Assembly (NCBI GenBank): GCA_024640625.1
Contig: JAHEER010000001.1
Span: 1 to 64,000, forward strand
From: Desulfobulbaceae bacterium
Lineage (GTDB): Bacteria > Desulfobacterota > Desulfobulbia > Desulfobulbales > Desulfocapsaceae
Reading direction: 5' to 3'
Length of the DNA stretch: 64,000 nt
In this document: one piece after another, positions 18,671-27,868 of the stretch
Numbering within the stretch: the first letter of the stretch is position 1
Layout of the letters: every line of letters starts with the position of its first letter
Made by a program: the position numbers and the translations under genes
Notes under the pieces: model-generated
Database searches by the model: none
Seen by the model: only the letters and a program-made list of their open reading frames with translations
Told to the model about the DNA's origin: nothing

Positions 18671-19340
18671 AGTATTCTCCCCGGGTGCCGATTCAATTGA
18701 TTTCGTTGGCCAGGCGCCTGGCTCTGCTGATGAATTTCTCTGGATTTTGGCTGGAAGCACCCGTTTTTGAAACGCATAATGAGTATATGGGAAGTTTTTT
18801 TTTTGTAAAGATAAATCAGTGGTGCTGTTCTGGAACTGAACTATAAATAATTATTAATAAATTTGAGTTCAGACCTGATACTTTGCCTAAGGCCCGAGAT
18901 TTATTGTAAAAAGAAAACCCTGGATTGTTGGTCAAGCCAGAGTTGATCATTTTGGTTGAGCGCTTGTATCATCATTAATGATTATCAGCACACAGAAATT
19001 TTGCAAGAGCAAAATGAAGTGCAAGTCCGCACTTTAAGCCAGAACTGCCATTGTGGTAAATATCGAAACCACTCCTGATCATGGCCTGGTGAGGGCCTGC
19101 CATAAGGTTCATGGAAATTGGTCCGACCAGCGTTGTTCGTCAGGGACTCCGTTATAGGACTCTTCCTGGATGACGGTGGACAGGGCCGGTTAAGTGAAAA
19201 AGTGCTTGCGTCCTGGCACGCAGTTTGTTCTGTTTCCCGGCAATCAGCGGCTGTCGATTTGTCAGCCGTCCCAGGTGTCGGCACCTTATTGCTTTCGGTT
19301 GGAGAGCCGCGCCCTGCTCGTTGGCATACAGTTGTTTACC
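18671..19340. other. Long AT-rich intergenic region, divergent promoters
   Basis: About 670 bp between the pump operon and gtrA with no convincing gene. It is much more AT-rich than its neighbours at 18780-18990. It holds a 7-bp inverted repeat CTGAACT/AGTTCAG (18836-18842 and 18866-18872) around an A/T block, a run of Ts at 18795-18804, and a near-perfect hairpin AACCCTGG/CCAGAGTT at about 18917-18945. Probably a regulatory region for the pump operon. Confidence 0.4.
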
Positions 19341-19799
19341 GTGGACAATCTCATACAATTTATCAAATACGGGCTGGCTGGCGGCCTGGCCACCGTCACC
19401 CATATCGCGGTCTTTCATCTGGCCGCCTGGAAGCTGTTTCCGGCGCTGCAGCCGAAGGACCATCTGGTCCGGCTGTTAGCTCTGCAACTGCGTCCCATCG
19501 AGGAGCACCACCGGGCCAGAAATTCGATGATCTGTAACGTCCTGGCTTTTCTGGTTTCCAATATGGTCGCCTACATCACCAACGTGCTTTGGGTCTTCCA
19601 GGCAGGCCGCCATCCATTTATCATCGAAATTGCTCTATTTTATTGTGTTTCGGGGTTGAGCGTACTCATCGGTACTCTGTTGATGGGGCTGTTGATCAAG
19701 AGATTTGGCATGTTAACCACCTATGCCTTTGTGGCAAATATCGTCTCGGCGGTACTGATTAATTATGCCGTCAGGAAATTCTTCATCTTCCAGGGGTGA
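19341..19799 (+). CDS. GtrA-family membrane protein
   Basis: 152 residues with four transmembrane helices. Family features: FIKYGLAGGLATVTHIAVF at the start, FLVSNMVAYITNVLWVF in the middle, and the terminal NYAVRKFFIF. GtrA proteins are thought to flip or help transfer undecaprenyl-phosphate-linked sugars for surface polysaccharide modification. I use GTG 19341, where homology begins; the open frame reaches 19194 but its first 49 residues look unrelated and polar. Ribosome site weak. Confidence 0.75.
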   Translation: MDNLIQFIKYGLAGGLATVTHIAVFHLAAWKLFPALQPKDHLVRLLALQLRPIEEHHRARNSMICNVLAFLVSNMVAYITNVLWVFQAGRHPFIIEIALFYCVSGLSVLIGTLLMGLLIKRFGMLTTYAFVANIVSAVLINYAVRKFFIFQG

Positions 19800-19880
19800 A
19801 CCTGATCTTTTCCTGGAGGGGGAGACAGCCGGGGCCGCATCCCCCTGGACCAGTCTAAACCGCGTCCTTTAGGTGTCGGT

Positions 19881-21611
19881 TCAGCCCTGTTCTTTGAGGA
19901 GCTGAGCCATTTCAACGAGACGGGCAAATTCAGCCCGGTACCCCTGTTGGTCTTCACCTCTGGCCTGCCTGGCCAGGGCCACACACTCATCCCAGCCGAA
20001 ACTGCCGAGATGATCGGATTCCCTGAGCAGCATGGCAAAACCTGCCACCGAGGCGGCAAATCTAAAATCCACGCTGGTCTGCTCAAGTGTGTGGCGGTTG
20101 TCTGGTGCGGCTCTCTCGATCTGGGTCGAAGTCGATGCACCATTTGCTTTGTAGCGCAATTTCACGGTGAGCAGTTCGCCGGAACCACTGTCCGGCCGTG
20201 ATTCCGGCTGGCGGTATTTCAACGGGTCGACTGCAGGGATGTCACCGTTGCCGGCTGGAATGATTTCGTACAATGCGGTTACCCGATGGCCTATCCCAAT
20301 TTCCCCTGCGTCCTTGGAGTCGTCGCGGAAGTCCTCGTCCTGGAGGGCCCGGTTCTCATAGCCGATTAGCCGGTAGGCCCCGACCAGGGCAGGATTGAAT
20401 TCCACCTGGATCTTGACGTCGTTGGCCAGGGTAAAAAGGGTCCCGCTGCGCTCTTTGATTAATACCTTTTTGGCCTCCAGCAGACTGTCTATATAGGCAT
20501 AGTTGCCGTTGCCCTTGTCGGCCAGTATCTCCATGGTGTCGTCATGATAGTTGCCATTGCCGAATCCCAAAACGGTCAGGTAGACACCGCTCTGCCGTTT
20601 TTCCTCGATTAAATTCTGCAGTTCGGCCCGGCTGGTGATGCCGACATTGAAATCGCCATCCGAAACCAGAATTACCCGGTTGTTGCCGCCTGGCATAAAA
20701 GAGCGAACGGCAAGTTCATAGGCGGTTATGATGCCGCTTGAAGCATGGGTTGAGCCGCCGCTCTGCAGATTGTCGATGGCCGTCTTGATGGTCTCTGTTG
20801 CACTGCCTTGTGTCGGTGGCAGGACGATCCGATCGCTTCCGGCATACACCACCATGGCCACCCGATCCTGGGCGGAAAGCTTCCCGGCCAGAAGTTTCAG
20901 CGACTTTTTCAGAAGGGGCAGCTTGTTGGGCTGGTTCATGGAACCGGATACATCTATGAGAAAGACCAGATTTGAGGGAGGCAGTTTATCTGGTTTGATA
21001 TCTTTGGCCTTGAGGCCGATTTTGACCAGCTTGTACCCTTTATGAAAAGGGCTCGGGCCCGCTTCCACCTGCAGTGAAAAAGGCTGATTCTTGTCCGGTT
21101 CGGCCATCGTGTAGCTGAAATAGTTGAGCATCTCCTCGGTCCTTACCGCCCCGCGAGGGGGCAGGGTTCCCGCGCTGATGAACCGTCTGACATTGGCATA
21201 GGAAGCGGTGTCCACATCGATTGAAAAGGTCGACAGCGGGTCGTTGCGGGTAGTGATAAATCTATTTTCCTCGATGGCATCGTACGATTCTCGATTCCAC
21301 CTCCCCGGCTGCTTCATACCGGGCCTCGGGTAGGGCGGATGGAACAGGCGCTGATCTACGGCCACGGGATATTCGGCTGCCAGCGCGGGGATTTGATTGT
21401 TGCGCTGATGGGTTATTCCCTGCAGCGAGGCAGGGACGTTACCGGCAGCAAGCTCTTTCTCTTTTTGGGGTTCCTCTTTCACCCTGTGCGCGGCAGTTTC
21501 CCGATCACTGTCCACGGGCAGCCCTTCAGCGGCGGTGTGAACCGAATTCTCTCCGCAGGATGCGGGCAACAGAAATAACAGCAGCAAAAGCAGTGCACCT
21601 TTTTTGTCCAT
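19881..21611 (-). CDS. VWA-domain lipoprotein (YfbK-like, DUF3520)
   Basis: 576 residues. Lipoprotein signal with lipobox LLPASC (about residues 14-19). The YfbK-type N-terminal segment reads DPLSTFSIDVDTASYANVRRF. A von Willebrand A domain with intact MIDAS motif (FLIDVSGSMN) starts near residue 215. The C-terminal DUF3520 region completes it. Likely an envelope protein that binds a partner through Mg2+/MIDAS; role unknown. It is transcribed away from the sigma/anti-sigma pair at 21771, a frequent arrangement for YfbK-like proteins, so that sigma factor may control it. Confidence 0.83.
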   Translation of the reverse strand: MDKKGALLLLLLFLLPASCGENSVHTAAEGLPVDSDRETAAHRVKEEPQKEKELAAGNVPASLQGITHQRNNQIPALAAEYPVAVDQRLFHPPYPRPGMKQPGRWNRESYDAIEENRFITTRNDPLSTFSIDVDTASYANVRRFISAGTLPPRGAVRTEEMLNYFSYTMAEPDKNQPFSLQVEAGPSPFHKGYKLVKIGLKAKDIKPDKLPPSNLVFLIDVSGSMNQPNKLPLLKKSLKLLAGKLSAQDRVAMVVYAGSDRIVLPPTQGSATETIKTAIDNLQSGGSTHASSGIITAYELAVRSFMPGGNNRVILVSDGDFNVGITSRAELQNLIEEKRQSGVYLTVLGFGNGNYHDDTMEILADKGNGNYAYIDSLLEAKKVLIKERSGTLFTLANDVKIQVEFNPALVGAYRLIGYENRALQDEDFRDDSKDAGEIGIGHRVTALYEIIPAGNGDIPAVDPLKYRQPESRPDSGSGELLTVKLRYKANGASTSTQIERAAPDNRHTLEQTSVDFRFAASVAGFAMLLRESDHLGSFGWDECVALARQARGEDQQGYRAEFARLVEMAQLLKEQG

Positions 21612-21770
21612 GATATTCTCCTTTGCAGAATGTATGATTTATAGACGACCACCGTCCGTTATCCTGTCTGACGGACGTGACGGCCCATTGTGTCGCCACC
21701 AGCAAAAAAAACATTTTTAGAGCTGATTGGATTGGTATCTGTCTGAAATAAATATATAAAAGGAAAGCGG

Positions 21771-22625
21771 GTGAGAAGCAGCCAGAAACCACACCAGCAT
21801 CACTTCTTTAAAAACTGGGTACTTGAGCACTGGGACCTGGTGGACAGGCTGGCGCGACGCCGATTCGTAAGTGAGCCCTTAAGCGAGGAGGCTGGGCTTT
21901 ATGTAATGAACCGGTTGGCAAAAGACGACTGGCACCTGCTACGCGGTCACCGCGGCAGCGCCCGCCTGAAAACCTATTTCTCAGCGGTGGTCTATAACCT
22001 GCTGGAAGACTTTGCCAGGAAAAAATTTGGTCGAGTGAGGCCGCCCTTGTGGATTAGAAAGCTGGGTGGTATCTGGCTCCTTCTCTATCGTTTCATGTGC
22101 CTGGAGAGATATGAGTATGCCGAGGCCACGAACCTGGCTGCGGACAGATATGGGCACCTCCGGCACAATCAGATTGAGCAGATGGCGGACCGCATACTGG
22201 CAGAAATTCCAGGGTGCGGTAAGGTTCAATTTTCCGAGGTATCCCTGAATGAAGAGCACCATGGAGGTGTGTCGGCCCACCCATCGAGTCAGGAGATCGC
22301 AGAAAAGAAAGAACGGGAGTTGATTATGAAAGGACTGCACGACCTCTTTTTCGGGCCTGATCCCGATCTGTCCCAAGCGGAACCGCTGCTCCAGCTGCTT
22401 GATTGTCCGGTGGATTTAAAAGCGGATGAACGATTGCTGCTTACCCTCTGCCACGTTGAGGGGGTCTCGGTCACCGAAGCCGGAAAAAAGCTTGGTCTGA
22501 ACCGCTTTCAGGCCCACGGCAAAATGCGGCGCCTGTATGGTCGCCTCAGACGAGCGTTTGACTCAGCAGGGTGCGGCGAAGAATTGCGACTGCTGCTTGC
22601 AGAGAGGACAGACACAAAGAGGTGA
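21771..22625 (+). CDS. ECF-like sigma-70 family factor
   Basis: 284 residues. Region 2-like segment at about 30-85 (GHRGSARLKTYFSAVVYNLLEDFARKKFG) and a region 4 helix-turn-helix at about 215-255 (EGVSVTEAGKKLGLNRFQAHGKMRRLYGRLRR). The roughly 125-residue spacer between the two is longer than in typical ECF factors. GTG start with AAAGGAAAGC upstream. The next gene encodes a membrane anti-sigma factor, and a VWA lipoprotein lies divergently, so this is probably a small envelope-response module. Confidence 0.75.
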   Translation: MRSSQKPHQHHFFKNWVLEHWDLVDRLARRRFVSEPLSEEAGLYVMNRLAKDDWHLLRGHRGSARLKTYFSAVVYNLLEDFARKKFGRVRPPLWIRKLGGIWLLLYRFMCLERYEYAEATNLAADRYGHLRHNQIEQMADRILAEIPGCGKVQFSEVSLNEEHHGGVSAHPSSQEIAEKKERELIMKGLHDLFFGPDPDLSQAEPLLQLLDCPVDLKADERLLLTLCHVEGVSVTEAGKKLGLNRFQAHGKMRRLYGRLRRAFDSAGCGEELRLLLAERTDTKR

Positions 22626-22675
22626 TGGGTCCGTCATACCAACCATGACCCCCAGAAGATGTATGGTCAGGAAAA

Positions 22676-23644
22676 ATGAGCACCAGCGATAAATTGAACA
22701 GGGCAGAAAAAGAGAAGCGGCTCGGTCTTTTAGGACTGGCGGCGGATCGTCAGATAAGGGAGGAACCTTGCCCCGATGATGAGTATTTCGCCACATTTCT
22801 CGAATCCGACCCGGCCTCGCCAGAGCAGCAGCACTTTCTCACTCATCTAGCCGCCTGCGAATCCTGCCGACAAAAATGGCTGGTGCTTTCTGAGGAACTG
22901 GACGGCAGCACCGATAAGAAAGCGGTGCCTGCTGGCCGGCTCGGGCGGCGGGGCCTGCTGAGCCTGGCAGGTTCCGTGTGTGCCGTGGCCGTGGGGGTGA
23001 TGCTCTACCTTTCCATAGACTATCGCCCCGCACAGTTTGATGGTGGTGACCCAAGAATTTCGGAGCGCATGGCGAAATCAGCCAAGGATCAGGATCAACG
23101 CCAGATGGCTGCAGCCGACAGCGTTGCTGAAATTAAAAAAGAAGTAGAGAGTGACACGCTGGCCGAAGCCGACGCACCTGCTCCCGTCTTGGAGGCGTCT
23201 GCACATCGGCAGGAGTCTCGAGAGCTGCTTTCTGCTGAGCGGCCGCAAACAGCAGAATCACGTCCGACTGAGGCACCTCTGCAGCCATCCAGATCGAAAC
23301 GGCCAGGAGCGCTTTCTGATGAAGAAGGTTTTGCCTCCAACAGCGGAGCAACTCAGGAGCCAACCCACTACCTGAAGGCCTTCGAGGAATTCATTGATCT
23401 GTTTTTATCTTTCTGTAATGAGAAAAAAAATGGAGTTACCACAACCGCTTCTTCCGAGCTTGCCCTGAAACAGGGAAGAACCCTGCTCGAGGCAAACGGA
23501 TCAATGGCACTGTCCCATAAAGAAGTGCTAGAGGACATCATACAATTGCTGGGCGGTCCCGAACCTGTTAAAGATACGGAGCTCGACCCGCTCTGCGAAG
23601 AGGCCGGCAGGGTGATGGACGAAATAGATACAGCACCCCTTTAA
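22676..23644 (+). CDS. Membrane anti-sigma factor
   Basis: 322 residues. Near residue 55 is the zinc-binding anti-sigma motif His-x3-Cys-x2-Cys (THLAACESCRQKW), which should hold the sigma factor. One transmembrane helix follows at about 89-105 (LLSLAGSVCAVAVGVMLYL). The rest, about 215 residues rich in Ala, Glu, Ser and Pro, is predicted periplasmic, with a helical C-terminal domain. It lies 50 bp downstream of the sigma gene. Release could follow proteolysis or conformational sensing in the periplasm. Confidence 0.78.
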   Translation: MSTSDKLNRAEKEKRLGLLGLAADRQIREEPCPDDEYFATFLESDPASPEQQHFLTHLAACESCRQKWLVLSEELDGSTDKKAVPAGRLGRRGLLSLAGSVCAVAVGVMLYLSIDYRPAQFDGGDPRISERMAKSAKDQDQRQMAAADSVAEIKKEVESDTLAEADAPAPVLEASAHRQESRELLSAERPQTAESRPTEAPLQPSRSKRPGALSDEEGFASNSGATQEPTHYLKAFEEFIDLFLSFCNEKKNGVTTTASSELALKQGRTLLEANGSMALSHKEVLEDIIQLLGGPEPVKDTELDPLCEEAGRVMDEIDTAPL

Positions 23645-23667
23645 TCAACCACCCTTATGGAGCATCA

Positions 23668-24372
23668 ATGACCAAGGAAATAGCCCTGAAAGATCGAATT
23701 ATCGTAGCTCTCGATGTCGATCAGCGGGAGAAGGCGCAGGACATAGTCAGAGCCTGTGAATCGCATGTCGGTTTTTTCAAGGTTGGCCTGCAGCTGTTTA
23801 TGGCGGATTATTTCAATACGGTCGACTGGATTCTCGACCGGGGCCATAAAGTGATGCTCGATTTGAAATTTTTTGATATTCCGGAAACCGTTAAATTGGC
23901 GGTGGAGCAGGTGAATAACCGAGGTGTCAGCCTGGCAACCATCCACGGAAACGATCCGATTATCCGGGCCGCACTTGAGGCCAGGGGGGATATGAAACTG
24001 CTGGCGGTAACGGTGCTGACCAGTTTTGGTGAGGAGGACATGCGGGCCATGGGGCTGACCGGCAGCCTTGCTGAGCTGGTCCTGTTTCGCGCCAGGCGGG
24101 CCCTTGAGCTGGGGTGCGACGGGGTGGTTTCCTCCGGGCTCGAGGTCGAAGGGCTGAGGGCGGAGTTGGGCAGCAGGCTGCTGATTGTAACGCCCGGTAT
24201 CAGGCCGGGAGCCAATGTCAAAACCGATGATGACCAGGTCCGGGTGGTAACAGCGGGCAGCGCTATACAGAGTGGGGCCGATCATCTGGTGGTGGGTCGG
24301 CCAATTACCAGGGCTGAGGATCCAATCAGGGTGATCGAGGCGATGCAGGCCGAGATCGTCGGCGCAGCATGA
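23668..24372 (+). CDS. pyrF: Orotidine 5'-phosphate decarboxylase
   Basis: 234 residues, type 1 family. Catalyses OMP to UMP, the last step of pyrimidine synthesis. The catalytic Lys/Asp array is seen in VMLDLKFFDIPET. The phosphate-binding end reads VTPGIRPGANVKTDDD and ADHLVVGRPIT. It begins 23 bp after the anti-sigma gene, so the two may be co-transcribed; otherwise it is unlinked to pyrG in this window. Confidence 0.95.
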   Translation: MTKEIALKDRIIVALDVDQREKAQDIVRACESHVGFFKVGLQLFMADYFNTVDWILDRGHKVMLDLKFFDIPETVKLAVEQVNNRGVSLATIHGNDPIIRAALEARGDMKLLAVTVLTSFGEEDMRAMGLTGSLAELVLFRARRALELGCDGVVSSGLEVEGLRAELGSRLLIVTPGIRPGANVKTDDDQVRVVTAGSAIQSGADHLVVGRPITRAEDPIRVIEAMQAEIVGAA

Positions 24373-24433
24373 TGAAGCGGCCGGAAAAAAAAGCGTATCG
24401 TGTCGCCATGGGAACGCGACCAGGCCTCGCTGA

Positions 24434-24482
24434 TTGACAGTTTTGGATAGTTCATTACATTATTTTTACAAAAGAAATGTAA
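24434..24482 (+). promoter_or_regulatory. Sigma-70 promoter and overlapping inverted repeat for lipoprotein gene
   Basis: TTGACA (24434-24439) and TACATT (24456-24461) are 16 bp apart. A 7-bp inverted repeat TTACATT/AATGTAA (24455-24461 and 24476-24482) overlaps the -10 and the likely start point, so a repressor could act here. Confidence 0.55.
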
Positions 24483-24519
24483 CCATCATACTAGTAACTT
24501 TATGATAAAAGGAGGCTTT

Positions 24520-24972
24520 ATGAAATTTTTCACCTGTGTGCTCGCTGGCGCTCTTATGCTGGCCCTGGCGTCGTGCGCCAATACCAATTTGACCAAAGGT
24601 CAGCAGGGCGCAGTCATGGGAGCGGCCGGCGGGGCCCTCGCCGGCCAGGCCATAGGCCGCAACACCGAGGCAACCCTGATAGGCACGGCCGTCGGTACGA
24701 TGCTCGGTTATATCGTCGGTAATGAAATGGACAAGTATGACAGAACGCAGCTCAACCAGGCCTATGAGACAGGCCCCTCGGGCCAGCCGGTGGCCTGGGT
24801 GAACCCGGATAGCGGATCTAACTACCAGGTGGTGCCGCAGCCGGCCTATCAGAACAGCAGCAATAATCAGGTCTGCCGTCAGGCTGAGATAACCGCAACC
24901 ATCGACGGTCAGCCCCAGAAGACAATGACCACGGCCTGCAGAAATGATCAGGGGCAGTGGGTAATCCAATAG
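24520..24972 (+). CDS. Glycine-zipper outer-membrane lipoprotein
   Basis: 150 residues from ATG 24520, chosen because AAAGGAGG lies directly upstream. Lipoprotein signal with lipobox LALASC. A glycine-zipper segment follows (GAVMGAAGGALAGQAIGR, LIGTAVGTMLGYIVGNEMD), typical of OmpA-like/SlyB-type proteins that sit in the outer membrane. The C-terminal half contains two Cys (QVCRQAEIT and TACRNDQGQW), typical of the surface-antigen type of this family. No clear biochemical role. Monocistronic, with a strong terminator behind. Confidence 0.75.
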   Translation: MKFFTCVLAGALMLALASCANTNLTKGQQGAVMGAAGGALAGQAIGRNTEATLIGTAVGTMLGYIVGNEMDKYDRTQLNQAYETGPSGQPVAWVNPDSGSNYQVVPQPAYQNSSNNQVCRQAEITATIDGQPQKTMTTACRNDQGQWVIQ

Positions 24973-24994
24973 TTGGGAGCTGAACAGGAACCCC

Positions 24995-25039
24995 ATAAAC
25001 CCGGATGGTTGTGGTGCAATTGGAACCATCCGGGTTTAT
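24995..25039. terminator. Bidirectional terminator, 16-bp perfect stem
   Basis: ATAAACCCGGATGGTT (24995-25010) pairs exactly with 25024-25039 around a 13-nt loop, between two convergent genes. T-tracts are short on both sides. Confidence 0.75.
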
Positions 25040-25055
25040 CATTTCCGCTTGTTTC

Positions 25056-26441
25056 CTAGTCGAAAAGCGGGATTCCCTTAGCCGCGATCTTGGTGGTGAA
25101 CCCCAGACTGTTCAGGCTGGTGCTGAAGGTCTCCAGGGTATCCGGCTCACCATGAATCAAAAAGACGGTTTGCGGCTTTTCCTTGAAGCTGGTCAGCCAG
25201 TTGGTCAGTTCGTCTTTGTCGGCATGGGCTGAGAATGAGCCGATTTTGGCTATTTCAGCTTTTACCGCGAATTCCGAACCCATCATTTTTATCTCTTCCG
25301 CCCCGTCGAGAAGAATTCGACCAAGGGTGCCTGGGGCTTGGTAACCAACGAAAAGCACAGTGTTTCTCGGGTCCCAGATCCCGTGCTTGAGATGATGACG
25401 AATGCGGCCGGCGGTGCACATACCGCTTCCGGCAATGACGATGGCCGGACCGTCCATCTGATTGACCCGGCGTGATTCGTCGACGCTTGGAGTGCAGATC
25501 AGTCCGGGGAAATCGAACGGCTGATCGGTTCTGGCCCGGGCTTCCTCATCATAGATGTCGGGATGCTTTTTGAAGACTTCAGTGATCTTGATTGCCAGGG
25601 GGCTGTCCAGGTAGATACTGACCGGTGGAAAGTTCGCTTCTTCATTTTTTAGGGCGCTGAGCACATAGAGAAGCTCCTGGGTTCTTTCCAATGCAAAGCA
25701 GGGAATCAGAAGTTTTCCACCTCGGCCGCAGGTACGCAGAATATGCTCGAAAAGTTCCTCCTTTCTGGGCAGGTTCTTCTGGTGCACTCGATCCCCATAG
25801 GTGGATTCAATGAACACGTAGTCGCTGTTCCAGATGAAGGTCGGATCCTCGATTATGGGTACATCCCACTGGCCGAGATCTCCTGAAAAGACGGTCTTGG
25901 TCTCGCCCGAATCTTCATTTTCTATAAACAGTTCAACGATCGAGGAGCCGATCACATGGCCCGCATCCCGAAGTCGGAAAGTGATCCCCGGGGCAGCCTG
26001 CATCGATTCGTTGTAGTTGATAACCTGGATGAGCGACACCGTTTTATCTACATCTTCCTCAGTATAGAGCGGCTCTCTCGGTTCCAGTCCCTTTCTGAGC
26101 CTTCTTCTGTTTTCATGCTCGGTATCTTTTTCCTGAATGTAAGCCGAATCGGCGAGCATGATCGGCAGCAGGTCGGCGGTGGGGGGGCTCGCGTAGATGG
26201 TGCCGGAAAACCCGTGTTTGACCAGTTTGGGCAGCAGACCGCAATGGTCGATGTGAGCATGGGTGTTGATCACGAAGTCGATGCTTTTCGGGTCGAAGTC
26301 AAACGGTTCGTAATTAAGTCTGTTCAGTGATTTGGATCCCTGGTACATGCCGCAATCGATAAGCAACCGGGACGAAGCAGCGTCCACGAGATGGCATGAT
26401 CCGGTGACGAAGCCGGCGGCGCCGTGAGAGGTTATCTGCAT
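25056..26441 (-). CDS. MBL-fold beta-CASP RNA-metallohydrolase
   Basis: 461 residues. Metallo-beta-lactamase motif NTHAHIDHCGLLP (two-zinc site), further ligands DAGHVIGSS and FSGDLG, then the beta-CASP insert and the C-terminal IGSFSAHADKDEL and FLIHGEP. Close to the YsnC/CPSF-like group, which cleaves RNA in the cytoplasm. Monocistronic, divergent from hgcA with a 215-bp shared upstream region; I see no functional tie to mercury. Confidence 0.87.
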   Translation of the reverse strand: MQITSHGAAGFVTGSCHLVDAASSRLLIDCGMYQGSKSLNRLNYEPFDFDPKSIDFVINTHAHIDHCGLLPKLVKHGFSGTIYASPPTADLLPIMLADSAYIQEKDTEHENRRRLRKGLEPREPLYTEEDVDKTVSLIQVINYNESMQAAPGITFRLRDAGHVIGSSIVELFIENEDSGETKTVFSGDLGQWDVPIIEDPTFIWNSDYVFIESTYGDRVHQKNLPRKEELFEHILRTCGRGGKLLIPCFALERTQELLYVLSALKNEEANFPPVSIYLDSPLAIKITEVFKKHPDIYDEEARARTDQPFDFPGLICTPSVDESRRVNQMDGPAIVIAGSGMCTAGRIRHHLKHGIWDPRNTVLFVGYQAPGTLGRILLDGAEEIKMMGSEFAVKAEIAKIGSFSAHADKDELTNWLTSFKEKPQTVFLIHGEPDTLETFSTSLNSLGFTTKIAAKGIPLFD

Positions 26442-26555
26442 GGAGTTGTCCTTTGGTTAACTTTGAAGGTTTGTTTGAAAAATTGCCTTTTTACTCCTGA
26501 AATGATAGTTAAACTAACACGATGCTGCTGATAATGCACCACCGCAAAAGTCGAT

Positions 26556-26578
26556 GGGGACTGGTGCGCCGCAGCCCC
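26556..26578 (+). other. GC-rich hairpin in the hgcA leader
   Basis: GGGG(A)CTG pairs with CAGCCCC across an 8-nt loop, about 80 bp before the hgcA start and just outside the beta-CASP promoter. No T-run follows. It may be an mRNA-leader or protein-binding element. I considered a cobalamin riboswitch here and saw no B12-box. Confidence 0.3.
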
Positions 26579-26656
26579 CTTTGCCATCCAGGCTGGGCTG
26601 AGTTACTATTATCTGAGAAGGAGATTTTCAATCCACTGAAGGATAGGTGAATAGTG

Positions 26657-27853
26657 ATGGACGTTCTCCACCGTCAAGAAAACCAGCCCGCCGGCTGAGA
26701 CAAAGATTGCTCCGCCGGTCCGGTTGAACTCCCCATCTATAATGAGGTCGAAGAACAGATCTGCTGCGGCGGTCCGCCGCCGCCAAAGAGTTCGCCTTAT
26801 GCTCGGCCCGGCTATACCCTGTGCAGTTTCGTTGAGCGTGTAGAAGCCACCGAAGCAGGTCCGGTTCCGGTGGTCTGTACCCGGCGCTCCTGGTCGGATC
26901 TGGCCGGAACGGTCTCAGTCAGGCTTGGTTTTAACCGCAACCGCTATCTGGTCGCTCCGGGGCTTTACGCTGTCGGTGCGCCGGACCGAAGCGCCCCGGT
27001 ACTGGTGACGGCCAATTACAAACTGAGTTTTGACACGCTGCGTTTCGCGCTGCCGGGCAGGCACATCTGGCTGCTGGTTCTCGACACCTGCGGCATCAAT
27101 GTCTGGTGCGCCGCCGGCAAGGGGACGTTTTCCACCCAAGAGCTCGTCTTCCGGGTGGAGGCGAGCGGACTGGCAAAACTGGTCGATCATCGCCGATTGA
27201 TCGTTCCGCAGCTTGGTGCAACCGGGATTTCGGCCCTGCAGGTGAAGGAGCAAAGCGGTTTTTCTATCCAGTTTGGTCCGCTCAGGGCCTCGGACATTGC
27301 CGCCTGGTTCGACAACGGGAAAAGAGAAATTGAGGGCATGCGAGACGTGACCTTTAGTTTAAAAGAGCGGGCTGAGCTCATTCCTGTCGAATTTCATCTG
27401 GCCTTAAAGTCTATGTGGTGGCTGTTTCCACTGTTGTTTATAATAAGCGGCATTGGCCCGGATCTGCAAATAACCGCCCGCTTAATGAGCAGGGGAATGT
27501 GGATGATTGTCGCCCTGCTGGCCGGGACCGGTGCTGGAATCATCCTGGTTCCACTGCTTCTGCCCTGGCTGCCGGGCCGTGCGTTTGCCCTCAAGGGAGC
27601 CATTGCCGGCCTGCTCTGCGGCCTGTTTTTAATTTTTATGACGGAGACAGGATTGCGCCTGCCGGAATTGTTGGCGCTTCTCGGTATCGTCGTGGTTATG
27701 AGTTCCTATCTGGGGATGAATTTCACCGGTTCGACTCCCTATACCTCTCCAACGGGTGTCGAGTGGGAGATGAAAAGAGCCATCCCGGCTCAGTTCTCTC
27801 TCTTGGTCGGTGCGCTGATGCTCTGGGTCGGCACGCCGCTGGTGCTTACCTGA
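26657..27853 (+). CDS. hgcA: Mercury methyltransferase corrinoid protein HgcA, with in-frame UGA read as Sec14
   Basis: 398 residues if the UGA at 26696-26698 is read through. HgcA carries a methyl-corrinoid that passes CH3 to Hg(II). The diagnostic cap-helix motif NVWCAAGKGTF gives Cys151, the cobalt ligand. The corrinoid domain spans about 70-240 and five transmembrane helices fill about 253-398. The conserved start of the corrinoid domain, with CCGG (Cys36-Cys37) and PGYTLCSFVE, lies upstream of the first usable codon after the UGA (GTG 26870). No ATG, GTG or TTG exists between 26699 and 26870. ATG 26657 has AGGTG 7 bp upstream. The N-terminus would read Met-to-Gly13, Sec14-x3-Cys18. Sec is inferred, not proven. 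Confidence 0.88.
26699..26729 (+). promoter_or_regulatory. SECIS-like hairpin after the hgcA UGA
   Basis: Starting 11 nt after the UGA, 26709-26716 pairs imperfectly with 26722-26729 (two mismatches and one G-U) around the loop GGUCC (26717-26721). The loop's GGUC begins 19 nt after the UGA, as in E. coli fdhF. The stem is weaker than the one in hgcB. Confidence 0.5.
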
Positions 27854-27868
27854 GATTGAGAATTATAT

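Noticed and set aside
26442-26656. Cobalamin riboswitch before hgcA
   Set aside because: No B12-box or core pairing recognised; only a simple hairpin.
26870-27853. HgcA starting at GTG 26870 (327 residues)
   Set aside because: It would drop the conserved CCGG and PGYTLCSFVE segment that is clearly coding upstream in the same frame.
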